DNA of 62,669 nucleotides from Actinoallomurus sp. GTDB taxonomy: Bacteria; Actinomycetota; Actinomycetes; Streptosporangiales; Streptosporangiaceae. Below, piece by piece: positions 53,761 to 62,199 of the stretch. Position 1 is the stretch's first letter. Each line of letters starts with the position of its first letter. The stretch is from positions 1 to 62,669 of the forward strand of contig JAOPYG010000465.1 of NCBI GenBank assembly GCA_025964685.1. The letters run 5' to 3'. The position numbers and the translations under genes were made by a program. The notes beneath the pieces are model-generated. The model saw only the letters and a list, made by a program, of their open reading frames with translations. It was not told the DNA's origin and made no database searches.

Positions 53761-54050
53761 GGATCTCCCCTGTTCCCTTGTCTGATTCCCTCGCGCACGT
53801 CCGGTCGCCCGGCGTCGGCGAACCCTCCCGCGGGTCCGCTCGGCCGTTCCGGGCCGCGTCCCCGAACCCGTGGACGGCCAACCTAGAACGGACGTGGCGC
53901 TCATATCCGCCCTATGACGTATCCGCCGCCATTTCGGTGCCGTCGGGCGCCGCTCTCATCGGCCGCTTCTCTGCCGCCTGGTGTCTTGTGGGGCATTTTT
54001 GGCTGACTGTACGGTTTATTCCGGTCCTAGCGAACAGTTCGGGGGGCGTC

Positions 54051-55484
54051 ATGCGTGGTCCACAAGCCGCGGAGACCGGCGGGACGGCCGGTCTCGTCAA
54101 CGGTGAGGTCTCCTTCTGGTATCGCCAGGCGGGGCTGCCCGCGCCACGCGACCCCCTGCCGGGCCCGCGCGAGTACGACGTGTGCGTCGTCGGCGGCGGG
54201 TTCACCGGGCTGTGGACCGCCTACTACCTGAAGCGGGCCCGGCCCGGGCTGCGCGTCGCCGTCCTGGAAAAGGAGTTCGCCGGTTTCGGCGCCTCCGGTC
54301 GCAACGGCGGCTGGCTCACCGCCGAACTGGCGGGCTCCGCCGAGCGGTACGCCCGCGCGCACGGCCCCGAGTCGGTGGTGGCCCAGCAGCGGGCGATGTT
54401 CGACAGCGTCGACGAGGTGATCCGGGTCGCCTCCGCCGAGGGGATCGACGCCGACATCGTCAAGGCCGGCGTCCTCAATGTCGCCACCAACCCGGCCCAG
54501 CGCCGCAGGCTGCACGCCGAGCTCGCCGAGGCACGCGACAGGGGCTTCGCAGCGGCCGACCTGCGCCTGCTCGACGCGGGTGAGCGCGAGGAGCGGCTGC
54601 GCGTCGCCGGCGCGCTGGAGGCCACCTACAGTCCGCACTGCGCGCGCGTCCAGCCCGCCCGGCTCGTCCAGGGGCTCGCGCGTGCCGTCGCGGCCCTCGG
54701 CGCCGACATCTACGAGGACACGACGGTCACCGAGATCCGCCCGCGCACCGCCGGCCGCCCGGCCGAGGCCGTGACCGCGCGGGGGAACGTCCGCGCGGAG
54801 TACGTGATCCGGGAGACCGAGGGCTTCACCGCCGGGCTCGCCGGCCAGCGGCGGCAGTGGCTGCCGATGAACAGCTCCATGATCGTCACCGAGCCCCTGG
54901 GCGACGACGTCTGGGAGCGCATCGGCTGGGAGGGACGCGAGCTGCTCGGCGACCACGCCCACGCGTACATCTACGCGCAGCGCACCGTGGACGGCCGCAT
55001 CGCCATCGGGGGCCGCGGCGTCCCGTACCGCTTCGGCTCGGCCTGGGACCGCCGCGGCGCCACCCAGCCGAAGACCATCGACGCGCTCCGGCGGATGCTC
55101 TCCGGGCTCTTCCCGGTGACGGCCGGGGCCGCGATCGACCACGCGTGGTGCGGGGTGCTGGGCGTCCCGCGCGACTGGTGCTCGACCGCGCACCTGGACC
55201 GCTCGACCGGCCTCGGGTGGGCCGGCGGCTACGTCGGCACGGGCGTGGCGACCACCAACCTGGCCGGCCGTACGCTGCGCGACCTGGTGCTGGGGGAGGA
55301 CACCTCCCTGACCCGCTTGCCGTGGGTCGGGCGCGAGGTCCGTCAGTGGGAGCCCGAACCGCTGCGGTGGATCGGCGTGCAGCTCATCTACGCGCTCTAC
55401 CGCGCCGCTGACCGGCGGGAGAACGCCGGCCTCGCCCGTACGTCCCGTTACGCCCGGCTGGCCGGTCTCATCTCGGGTCGCTGA
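54051..55484 (+). CDS. FAD-dependent amine/amino-acid oxidoreductase (DAO fold)
   Basis: The product has 477 residues. It opens with VSFWYRQAGLPAPRDPLPGP, a conserved entry of this PuuB-like subgroup. The dinucleotide motif is YDVCVVGGGFTGLWTAYYLK. FGASGRNGGWLTAELAGSAE is the second FAD-contact motif, and the C-terminal strand reads GWAGGYVGTGVATTNLAGRT. It should oxidise a C-N bond of an amine or N-methyl amino acid; the substrate is unknown. ATG 54051 follows a G-rich stretch. The last 17 bases overlap the convergent amidase gene. Confidence 0.87.
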   Translation: MRGPQAAETGGTAGLVNGEVSFWYRQAGLPAPRDPLPGPREYDVCVVGGGFTGLWTAYYLKRARPGLRVAVLEKEFAGFGASGRNGGWLTAELAGSAERYARAHGPESVVAQQRAMFDSVDEVIRVASAEGIDADIVKAGVLNVATNPAQRRRLHAELAEARDRGFAAADLRLLDAGEREERLRVAGALEATYSPHCARVQPARLVQGLARAVAALGADIYEDTTVTEIRPRTAGRPAEAVTARGNVRAEYVIRETEGFTAGLAGQRRQWLPMNSSMIVTEPLGDDVWERIGWEGRELLGDHAHAYIYAQRTVDGRIAIGGRGVPYRFGSAWDRRGATQPKTIDALRRMLSGLFPVTAGAAIDHAWCGVLGVPRDWCSTAHLDRSTGLGWAGGYVGTGVATTNLAGRTLRDLVLGEDTSLTRLPWVGREVRQWEPEPLRWIGVQLIYALYRAADRRENAGLARTSRYARLAGLISGR

Positions 55485-56889
55485 ACTCAGGGCGCCGTTC
55501 ACCGTACGCCGTGGCCTGCTCGAACGCGTAGCCGGCCTGGAGCACGGCGAGGTCACCCCGATGCGGCCCGATCACCTGCAGGCCGACGGGCAGGCCGCCC
55601 GCGGTGAAGCCGCCGGGCACCGACAGGGCCGGGCAGCCGGTGGCGGAGATCAGGTACGCCGAGCGCATCCAGTCGACGTAGGACGTCATCGGCTCGCCGG
55701 CCACCTCGGTGGGGTACTCCAGGTCGGCGTCGAACGGCAGGACCTGGCAGACGGGCGCGAGGAGCAGGTCATAGCGGTCGAAGAACTCACGTACACGGTG
55801 GTAGAGGCGCGTGTGCAGGACCTCGGCCCGCCCGATGTCGGGCCCGGTGAGACGGCGGCCCTCCTCGATGTTGGCCACCACGGTGGCCTTGATCCGATCC
55901 CGGTGGCGGTCCATGACGCCGCCGAGGCCGAGTTCGAACTTCCAGGCCCGCAGCACGCGGAAGACCTCGTCGGCGCCGGACAGGTCGGGGCAGGCCTCCT
56001 CGACCACGCAGCCGAGGTCGGCGAACACCTTGACGGTGTTCTCAAGAGTGGCGACGACCTCGGGGTCGAACGGGACCGAGCCGTCCAGGCGGGGCGCCCA
56101 CGCCACGCGCAGCCCCGTCAGGTCCCGCTCCAGCGGCACCCCGAACGCCGATCCCGGCGTCTCCAGCGCGATGGGGTCGCGGGGGTCGGGGCCGGCGAGC
56201 ACCGACAGCAGCAGCGCGGTGTCGGCGACGTCGCGCGCCATCGGCCCCTGGACGCCCATGGTCGCCCACGCGGCGTCGCCCGGCCAGCTCGGCACCCGTC
56301 CCGGCGACGGCCGCAGGCCGACGACATTGCAGAACGAAGCGGGGTTGCGCAGCGACCCGCCCATGTCGCTGCCCTCGGCCAGCGGCTGGAGCCCGGCGGC
56401 CAGGGCGGCCGCCGCGCCGCCGCTGCTGCCGCCCGCCGACCGCGACAGGTCGTACGGGTTGCGCGTCGTCCCGAAGACGGGGTTGAACGTGTGCGACCCC
56501 GCCGCGAACTCGGGCACGTTGGTCTTGCCGAGCATCACCGTGCCGGCGGTGCGCATCCGTTCGACGACGAGCTCGTCCCGTACGGGCACGTTGTCGGCGA
56601 GCAGCGGGGATCCGGAGGTGGTGCGCACCCCGGCGGTGTCGTGCGTGTCCTTGTGCGCGACCGGCAGGCCGAGCAGCGGCGGCGGCTCGGTGCCCGAGGC
56701 CAGCAGCGCGTCGGCCGTGTCCGCCTCCTCGAGGGCACGCTCGGCGGTGAGCGTCACGATCGCGTTGATCCGGGGATTGACCGCCTCGATCCGCGCCAGA
56801 TAGGCCTCGGTCACCTCGCGCGCCGACAGCTCCCGCTCGCGGATCAAACGGGCCAGCTCACGTGCACTCAGATAGCAGATGTCCTCCGC
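55468..56889 (-). CDS. Amidase-signature family amidase
   Basis: The product has about 473 residues. The Ser-cisSer-Lys triad is visible: PVAHKDTHDTAGVRTTSGSP (Lys), SAGGSSGGAAAALAAGL (cis-Ser region) and PLAEGSDMGGSLRNPASFCN (nucleophile Ser). The C-terminus ends with GLPVGLQVIGPHRGDLAVLQ, as in AmiC/indoleacetamide-hydrolase-like amidases. TTG 56889 is preceded by GGAGGGG; GTG 56922 would add 11 residues. Its convergent overlap with an amine oxidoreductase might reflect shared substrates, but they are on opposite strands. Confidence 0.88.
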   Translation of the reverse strand, partial: AEDICYLSARELARLIRERELSAREVTEAYLARIEAVNPRINAIVTLTAERALEEADTADALLASGTEPPPLLGLPVAHKDTHDTAGVRTTSGSPLLADNVPVRDELVVERMRTAGTVMLGKTNVPEFAAGSHTFNPVFGTTRNPYDLSRSAGGSSGGAAAALAAGLQPLAEGSDMGGSLRNPASFCNVVGLRPSPGRVPSWPGDAAWATMGVQGPMARDVADTALLLSVLAGPDPRDPIALETPGSAFGVPLERDLTGLRVAWAPRLDGSVPFDPEVVATLENTVKVFADLGCVVEEACPDLSGADEVFRVLRAWKFELGLGGVMDRHRDRIKATVVANIEEGRRLTGPDIGRAEVLHTRLYHRVREFFDRYDLLLAPVCQVLPFDADLEYPTEVAGEPMTSYVDWMRSAYLISATGCPALSVPGGFTAGGLPVGLQVIGPHRGDLAVLQAGYAFEQATAYGERRPEFSDPR

Positions 56890-57053
56890 CAACGGGTCCC
56901 CTCCGACGTAGGCCCGGGGCACCGGGGCCTCGGGATCGTGACAACGACCTTGTCACACCCCATCTTTGGCCCATCCGAAACCCCTGTCCACCGCCATGAT
57001 CGACGATGCCACCTGGTGTCATCGTGCCGGGGGTCTGCGCCGGCCTCGTGGAT

Positions 57054-58427
57054 CTATGGCTGCGGATAGGTCTCGAAGACGCCGTCCGGGTCGTACCTCG
57101 TCCGGAGGGACTGGAGGCGGTCCCACGCGGCTGCGGTGAACGAGCGGCGGGCGCGGCAGGGTTCGGCGGCCAGGTCCGCCTCCGCCACGTAGTGGCCGGC
57201 CGCGAGCGGCTCGGCCGCCGCCACCGTCTCGTGCAGCCAGGCGAGGTTCGCGCCGTCGGCCGACCGGTCCTGCCACATCGCGTAGCAGCCGATATGGATC
57301 CGCCCGAGCGGGGAGAAGGCCATGTCGGGCACCGGCGCGCGCGCCGGTCCGCCGGGGGCCGGGGACGCCACGACGACCGACTCGGCGGACGGTGCGCCCT
57401 CGACGTGGCGGGCGATGGCCGGCAGCACGGCGGCGAGACCGTCGTTGACCCACAGAGAATCGGCGCCGGCGCGGCGGCCCGCCGGCCAGAGCGCGTCCGA
57501 GCCGGTGAAGAGCACGGTGAACGGCGTCGGCTGGTCGATCTGCCGGACCAGGGCCCGCCCGGCGAACGGGCAGTCGCGCAACGGCTCGAGGCAGCGGATC
57601 GCGTCGCTCCACGCGCAGGAGAACGCCGTGGCGGTCACGACGACGACCCGGGGCGGCGGCGAGCCGTCGTCCGCGTCGCGTTCGGCCGTGGTGAGCGCCA
57701 CGCTGAGCTCGACGTTCGCCGGCACCGCCGCGGCGATCTCGTCGGTCCAGGACGCGACGTCCTCGATGTCTGCGAGGGGGAAGACGTACCTCGTCGTCAT
57801 GATCGCTGGAGGCAGGTGCCGCAGTCCGAGCCGGAAGGAGGTCACCGCGGCGAAGAACCCGGGTCCGCCGCCGCGTGCCGCCCAGAGCAGGTCGGGGTTC
57901 TCGTGCTCGCTGCACCGTATGGTCTCGCCCGTCGCGGTCACGGCCTCGATCGCCTCCAGGCCGGCGCACGCGGGTCCCCAGGCGCGGGAGTTCCATCCCA
58001 GACCTCCGCCGAGGACGAGCCCGCTCAGCGCGACGGAGCCCCGGTGCGCGACGGGAAACGCGTGATCGCGTGCGGCGAGCGCGCGGGTCAGGTCGTGGCA
58101 CGTGACACCAGGCTCGACGGTCGCCGAGCCGTCGTCGACGGTGTGCCGGCGGAGCCGGGAGAGGTCGATCAGCATGCCGCCGTCCCGCGGTGGTGAGCCG
58201 CCCCAGCTGTGACCGCCCGCCCGTACGGCGATCGTCAGGCCGCGGGAGCGGGCGAGCGCGACGGCCTCGCGTACGTCGTCCACCGAACCCACCGAAACGA
58301 TCACATCGGGGTAGCGCGGCGGTGTGATCTGGGTCCAGCCCGTCCCCGCCCGTGCCCTCTCATAGCCGGGGTCGCCCCGCTCGACCAGCACCCGCCGTAT
58401 GTCCTGCGCCAGCTTCTGCCCACCCAC
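57054..58427 (-). CDS. FAD-binding BBE-like oxidoreductase
   Basis: The product has 457 residues from GTG 58427, after GAGGGGG. The FAD_binding_4 domain contains PDVIVSVGSVDDVREAVALA and VRAGGHSWGGSPPRDGGMLI, where the His of GGHSWGG is the usual 8-alpha flavin attachment. The second attachment Cys of bicovalent enzymes is absent (HRGSVALSGLVLGGGLGWNS), so a single covalent link is expected. The C-terminal BBE segment ends RTRYDPDGVFETYPQP. No Tat signal is seen. Enzymes of this family oxidise sugars, alkaloids or antibiotics. Confidence 0.87.
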   Translation of the reverse strand: MGGQKLAQDIRRVLVERGDPGYERARAGTGWTQITPPRYPDVIVSVGSVDDVREAVALARSRGLTIAVRAGGHSWGGSPPRDGGMLIDLSRLRRHTVDDGSATVEPGVTCHDLTRALAARDHAFPVAHRGSVALSGLVLGGGLGWNSRAWGPACAGLEAIEAVTATGETIRCSEHENPDLLWAARGGGPGFFAAVTSFRLGLRHLPPAIMTTRYVFPLADIEDVASWTDEIAAAVPANVELSVALTTAERDADDGSPPPRVVVVTATAFSCAWSDAIRCLEPLRDCPFAGRALVRQIDQPTPFTVLFTGSDALWPAGRRAGADSLWVNDGLAAVLPAIARHVEGAPSAESVVVASPAPGGPARAPVPDMAFSPLGRIHIGCYAMWQDRSADGANLAWLHETVAAAEPLAAGHYVAEADLAAEPCRARRSFTAAAWDRLQSLRTRYDPDGVFETYPQP

Positions 58428-58532
58428 GCTGCCCCCTCGCCGTTTTCCGGCCGATGCGGGACGGCCGGTCATGCCGCCCGCTCACGGCCCTCTGCCGTCA
58501 CCCTCCGGGCCTTCGGCCACCGCCCCTCCCCG

Positions 58533-58805
58533 TCATCGGTCGGCCAGCTCGACGTGCTCGTGGGTGACGGCCTCGATGTCGGCGGACGCCGTCTCGAGGA
58601 GCCGGTGTGCGAGATCCGACAGCGCCCGCGCGGTGGCGAGCTCGGCACCGATCTCGGGAACGTCCCAGTCGGCCGGGTTGCACCGGGCCGTGCCGTATCC
58701 CCGCAGGCCACCGGCTGCCCGCCCGGCCAGCCGTGCCTCGGCGCGCGTCTCGCCGTCGGCCTCGTTGAGGTAGATGTCGACCGACCAGCGGTCGATGGTG
58801 TTCAT
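58533..58805 (-). CDS. DUF1876 family protein
   Basis: A 90-residue protein, DUF1876 by its pattern IDRWSVDIYLNEADGETRAE, ARLAGRAAGGLRGYGTARCN and IGAELATARALSDLAHRLLE. The family has a dsRBD-like alpha/beta fold, is confined to actinobacteria, and often appears in dormancy or stress settings; its biochemical role is unknown. GGGAGGAG precedes ATG 58805. It follows the DUF2786 gene on the same strand after a 96-base gap. Confidence 0.85.
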   Translation of the reverse strand: MNTIDRWSVDIYLNEADGETRAEARLAGRAAGGLRGYGTARCNPADWDVPEIGAELATARALSDLAHRLLETASADIEAVTHEHVELADR

Positions 58806-58901
58806 GGCTCCTCCCGCGCTCCTCACCGGTGATTCGCCTCCTACCATCGAGGCTCGCCGGAGATCGCCGGGCGGGGCAGGGCCGAAAGTCCCCACATCGC
58901 G

Positions 58902-59675
58902 TCAGCGGTGGCCGCGCGGGCCGTCGAGGGCGGGACGCTGCCCGTCGACGCCGGAGCCCAGGTCGGCGAAACGGCCGGCGTCGCGGCCCGCGGCGAAACC
59001 GTCGCGCCGCACGCGTTGCGCACGTGCCTGGCCGAGCACGGGGAACCGGGCGGCGAACTCCGTGCGCACGCGTTCGTCGTCGCGGGCCAGGACCACGGCG
59101 TTGGGGGTCGCCGGGCCCTCGTCGCGGAGGCGTCCTCGTGCCGCCTCGACCCGCTCGGCGACCCGGTCGGCGTAGCCCACCAGGAACGCCTTGAGATAGC
59201 CGTTGCGCCAGCGCGTGCGGTCGGCCTTGCGGCGGAAGAGCTCCTCCGGATGCTCGCGCATGTGCGCGTCGGCGGCGCGCGCCCCCGCGCCGTCCATCTG
59301 CAGGGTCAGGGAGGGCAGCAGCAGGGCCAGCGCGTCACGGGCGGACTCCGTCGCCACGGCCAGCAGGATGACGTCCTGCCGGTAGGTGCCGTCGCCGCGC
59401 AGCGCGCACGCGCCGCCGTACGCGCGCACCACCGCGGTGAGCCCGGCGGAACGCGCGCGGGCGTTGCCGTCGCGGCCGCCGACCGTGTGCTCCCAGTAGA
59501 CGATCGGCTCCGGACGCTCGCCGCGCCGGACGCGCAGCGCCGCTTCGTCGATGGCGTGGCGCATCATCAGCTCGGCGGCCTTGGCCGCGCAGGCCTGCGC
59601 CTCCGCCTCCGGGGTCTCGGGATGCTCGGCGCGCGACAGCAGCGCGCGGACCCTCGCCTCGTGGTCGATCGTCAT
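58902..59675 (-). CDS. DUF2786 domain protein
   Basis: The product has 257 residues. The N-terminal DUF2786 helix pair reads VRALLSRAEHPETPEAEAQA, then CAAKAAELMMRHAIDEAAL. The centre has a conserved block, RRKADRTRWRNGYLKAFLVG, followed by ADRVAERVEAARGRL. The protein is strongly basic overall (many Arg). Related proteins occur in phages and mobile elements as well as chromosomes; function unknown. ATG 59675 begins right at the domain; the upstream open frame is Arg-rich and lacks a start signal. Confidence 0.8.
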   Translation of the reverse strand: MTIDHEARVRALLSRAEHPETPEAEAQACAAKAAELMMRHAIDEAALRVRRGERPEPIVYWEHTVGGRDGNARARSAGLTAVVRAYGGACALRGDGTYRQDVILLAVATESARDALALLLPSLTLQMDGAGARAADAHMREHPEELFRRKADRTRWRNGYLKAFLVGYADRVAERVEAARGRLRDEGPATPNAVVLARDDERVRTEFAARFPVLGQARAQRVRRDGFAAGRDAGRFADLGSGVDGQRPALDGPRGHR

Positions 59676-59851
59676 GCCGACGGAGCGTAATCGCCGGCAC
59701 CGACGGTCGCGACGGTGCCGCCTCTTCGACGAAAACGTGGTTCGTGCGTCTCTCGAGGCGTATGTCGCGATTTGGGGAGAAGCATGGATATCTTCGCGTA
59801 CCGTTGTCCCGGTCTTCACGCAGTCGATCAATCGGGGAGCCCTCCGGCCCT

Positions 59852-60484
59852 ATGGAAGCATCGCACCGCTTCGAGATTCCGCGCCTGACCCACCTCGCGC
59901 TGCACGCGCTGCCACGGGTCATCGAGGGAATGATCGCGCCGGTGGTCGTCTTCTACGCCGGGATGATGGTCCTCGGGCTGAACGGTGCGCTGATCACCGC
60001 GGTCGGCTGGGTCTACGGCGGCATAGCGGTACGCCTGGTCCGGCGCCGTCCGGTTCCCGGCACCCTGGTGCTCGCGGCGCTCGGCGTGACCGCGCGGGCC
60101 GCGATGGCCTCCGTCACCGGCAGCGCGGTCGTCTACTTTCTCCAGCCGACACTGGGCACCCTGCTGGTCGCGATGGCCTTCCTCGCCTCCGTGCCGCTGC
60201 GCCGCCCCCTCGCCGCCAAGGTCGCGAACGACCTGGTTCCGCTGCCCGCCGGGTTCCTCGCCCATCGGCAGGTGCACCGGTTCTTCCTGCGCGTGTCACT
60301 GCTCTGGTCGCTGGTCTTCACGCTCAACACCGCGCTGAGCGTCTGGCTGCTGTTCCGGCACTCGATCGCCGCCTACCTGTGGATCCGCACGCCCGCCGTG
60401 GCGCTCCTGGGTGCGGCCGCCGTCGTCATCTCGGTCTGGGGCTTCAAGCGCTGCATCCGCGGCGTCGCGGTCGTCGCCTCCTAG
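59852..60484 (+). CDS. VC0807-like integral membrane protein
   Basis: The product has 210 residues. It begins with an amphipathic segment, then helices at MIAPVVVFYAGMMVLGLNGA, ALITAVGWVYGGIAVRLVRR, GTLVLAALGVTARAAMASVT, YFLQPTLGTLLVAMAFLASV, FFLRVSLLWSLVFTLNTALS and TPAVALLGAAAVVISVWGFK. The charged loop LRRPLAAKVANDLVPLPAGF is typical of VC0807-family proteins, which have no known function. ATG 59852 is chosen at the domain start, 13 bases after GGGGAG. Confidence 0.75.
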   Translation: MEASHRFEIPRLTHLALHALPRVIEGMIAPVVVFYAGMMVLGLNGALITAVGWVYGGIAVRLVRRRPVPGTLVLAALGVTARAAMASVTGSAVVYFLQPTLGTLLVAMAFLASVPLRRPLAAKVANDLVPLPAGFLAHRQVHRFFLRVSLLWSLVFTLNTALSVWLLFRHSIAAYLWIRTPAVALLGAAAVVISVWGFKRCIRGVAVVAS

Positions 60485-60604
60485 GAAACCCCGCGCCCGG
60501 CGGTTAAAGAGCGAACAAAAGCATGGCCACGGGCGTCTTTATATCCAAGGGGGTACAACCCCGAGGCCGTACGATTAACGGCAAATAACGGATATGGGGA
60601 TTTT

Positions 60605-61750
60605 GTGTTGATCAAGGGAGTGGCAGCCATCGCGGCCGCGGTCGTGATGACGGCGGGGTGTGGCATCGGGAGCGGCGGGTCCGCGCCGGCCGCGAAGGTC
60701 TCCATCACCCCGGTCAACGGCACGGCCGCCGGCCGCCCCGAACTCCCCATCGTCGTCAAGGCGACCACCGGCGAACTCGCGACGGTCAGCGTCCAGGGCG
60801 GCGGCGCCCCGGTCGCCGGAGCGTACGACCAGGCGCACCGGCAGTGGACCTCGAGCCGCGCGCTCAAGCCCGCCACCAAGTACACCGTCACGGTGACCGC
60901 CAAGGCGGGCGGGAAGACCACGAAGACCACCAGCTCGTTCCAGACGCTGACGCCGAAGCAGACCTTCGGCGTCGCCGACATCACCCCGATGCCGGACGAG
61001 ACGGTCGGCGTCGGCATGCCGCTCATCGTCCAGTTCAGCAAGCCGATCTACAACCAGGCCGACGTCGAACGCGCCCTGCGGGTCACCTCCGACAAGCCCG
61101 TCGAGGGCGCGTGGCGGTGGTTCGACCGGCAGAAGGTGGTGTACCGCACCAAGGAGTACTGGCAGCCGCACCAGACCGTACGCCTGACCGCCGACCTGAC
61201 CGGCGTGCGCGGCGCCAAGGACACCTACGGCACCAAGGACTACGCCCGGTCGTTCACGATCGGTGACTCCCACGTCAGCGACGTGAACGTCAAGACACAC
61301 CGCATGAAGGTCCAGGTCAACGGCAAGACGGTGAAGACCACGCCGATCAGCGCGGGCAAGGGCGGCCTGCGCAAATACACCACGACGAACGGCGTCCACG
61401 CGGTCATGGGCAAGCAGAGCCCGGTCACGATGACCTCCGGCTGGGAGGGCGTCACCAACAAGAGCGACCCCAACTACTACAGCCTGACCGTCTACCAGGC
61501 CGTGCAGATCTCCTCCAGCGGGGAGTACGTCCACTCCGCGCCCTGGTCGGTCGGCTCACAGGGCAGCGCGAATGTCAGCCACGGCTGCGTGAACGCACCG
61601 CCGGCGTTCGCCAAGTGGTTCTACAACCTGTCCCGCCGGGGGGACATCGTCAACGTGTCCGGTACGGATCGCGAGCTGGATCCCACCAACGGCTACGGCT
61701 ACTGGCAGCTGTCATGGGCCGACTGGCTGAAGGGCAGCGCACTGCACTGA
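60605..61750 (+). CDS. L,D-transpeptidase lipoprotein (YkuD, actinobacterial type)
   Basis: It forms 3-3 crosslinks in peptidoglycan, acting outside the membrane. The product has 381 residues from GTG 60605. The lipoprotein signal ends in VVMTAGCG. Two Ig-like domains follow (PELPIVVKATTGELATVSVQ; GVADITPMPDETVGVGMPLI, the CreD-type fold of mycobacterial Ldt). The YkuD catalytic domain has VHSAPWSVGSQGSANVSHGC, whose His and SHGC Cys are the active site. The C-terminal extension carries Trp residues (YGYWQLSWADWLKG), as in LdtMt2. The 120-base upstream spacer is comparatively AT-rich, but no clear promoter was fixed. Confidence 0.93.
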   Translation: MLIKGVAAIAAAVVMTAGCGIGSGGSAPAAKVSITPVNGTAAGRPELPIVVKATTGELATVSVQGGGAPVAGAYDQAHRQWTSSRALKPATKYTVTVTAKAGGKTTKTTSSFQTLTPKQTFGVADITPMPDETVGVGMPLIVQFSKPIYNQADVERALRVTSDKPVEGAWRWFDRQKVVYRTKEYWQPHQTVRLTADLTGVRGAKDTYGTKDYARSFTIGDSHVSDVNVKTHRMKVQVNGKTVKTTPISAGKGGLRKYTTTNGVHAVMGKQSPVTMTSGWEGVTNKSDPNYYSLTVYQAVQISSSGEYVHSAPWSVGSQGSANVSHGCVNAPPAFAKWFYNLSRRGDIVNVSGTDRELDPTNGYGYWQLSWADWLKGSALH

Positions 61751-61815
61751 GCGACACCGACACGCCGAACGCACCGCCGCCCGCATGGCGGTGCCCGATG
61801 AGAACCGCTGGCAGG

Positions 61816-62199
61816 ATGGATCTTGTGCTTGATGTCGTTGGCTGGGTGCACGTTTCCGAGGGACGGCTCCTGGCCGTGCGAGCACGCGCGCGCGACCGGC
61901 TGTACCTGCCGGGCGGCAAGCGTGAACCGGGCGAGGACGACTGGACCGCGCTCTCCCGCGAGGTACGCGAGGAGCTCGGCGTCCGGCTCGATCGGGAGAG
62001 CTTCCACGGCATCGGCGTGGTCGAGGCACCCGCGCACGACCAGCCGCCCGGCACGCGGGTGCGCATGGCCTGCTACACCGCCGGCTACCACGGTGACCTC
62101 ATCGCCACGGGAGAGATCGACGAATGGATGTTCGTGGGCCCGGCGGAGCGTCACCGCCTCGCCCCGGCCGTACAGGCGGCGCTGGAGCTGACGCGATGA
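61816..62199 (+). CDS. NUDIX hydrolase
   Basis: The product has 127 residues. The NUDIX box is GGKREPGEDDWTALSREVRE followed by ELGV (GX5EX7REVREELG), at about residues 35-57, with all Mg-binding glutamates present. The rest is the small alpha/beta/alpha fold with little extra sequence, so the diphosphate substrate cannot be told. ATG 61816 is used; a GTG at 61825 follows AGGATGGA and is also possible. Its stop overlaps the glycosyltransferase start (ATGA). Confidence 0.87.
   Translation: MDLVLDVVGWVHVSEGRLLAVRARARDRLYLPGGKREPGEDDWTALSREVREELGVRLDRESFHGIGVVEAPAHDQPPGTRVRMACYTAGYHGDLIATGEIDEWMFVGPAERHRLAPAVQAALELTR

Noticed and set aside
60485..60604. Cyclic-di-AMP (ydaO) riboswitch ahead of the L,D-transpeptidase gene
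   Set aside because: Cell-wall genes in actinobacteria often carry one, but the spacer is only about 120 bases and I could not find the conserved ydaO core.
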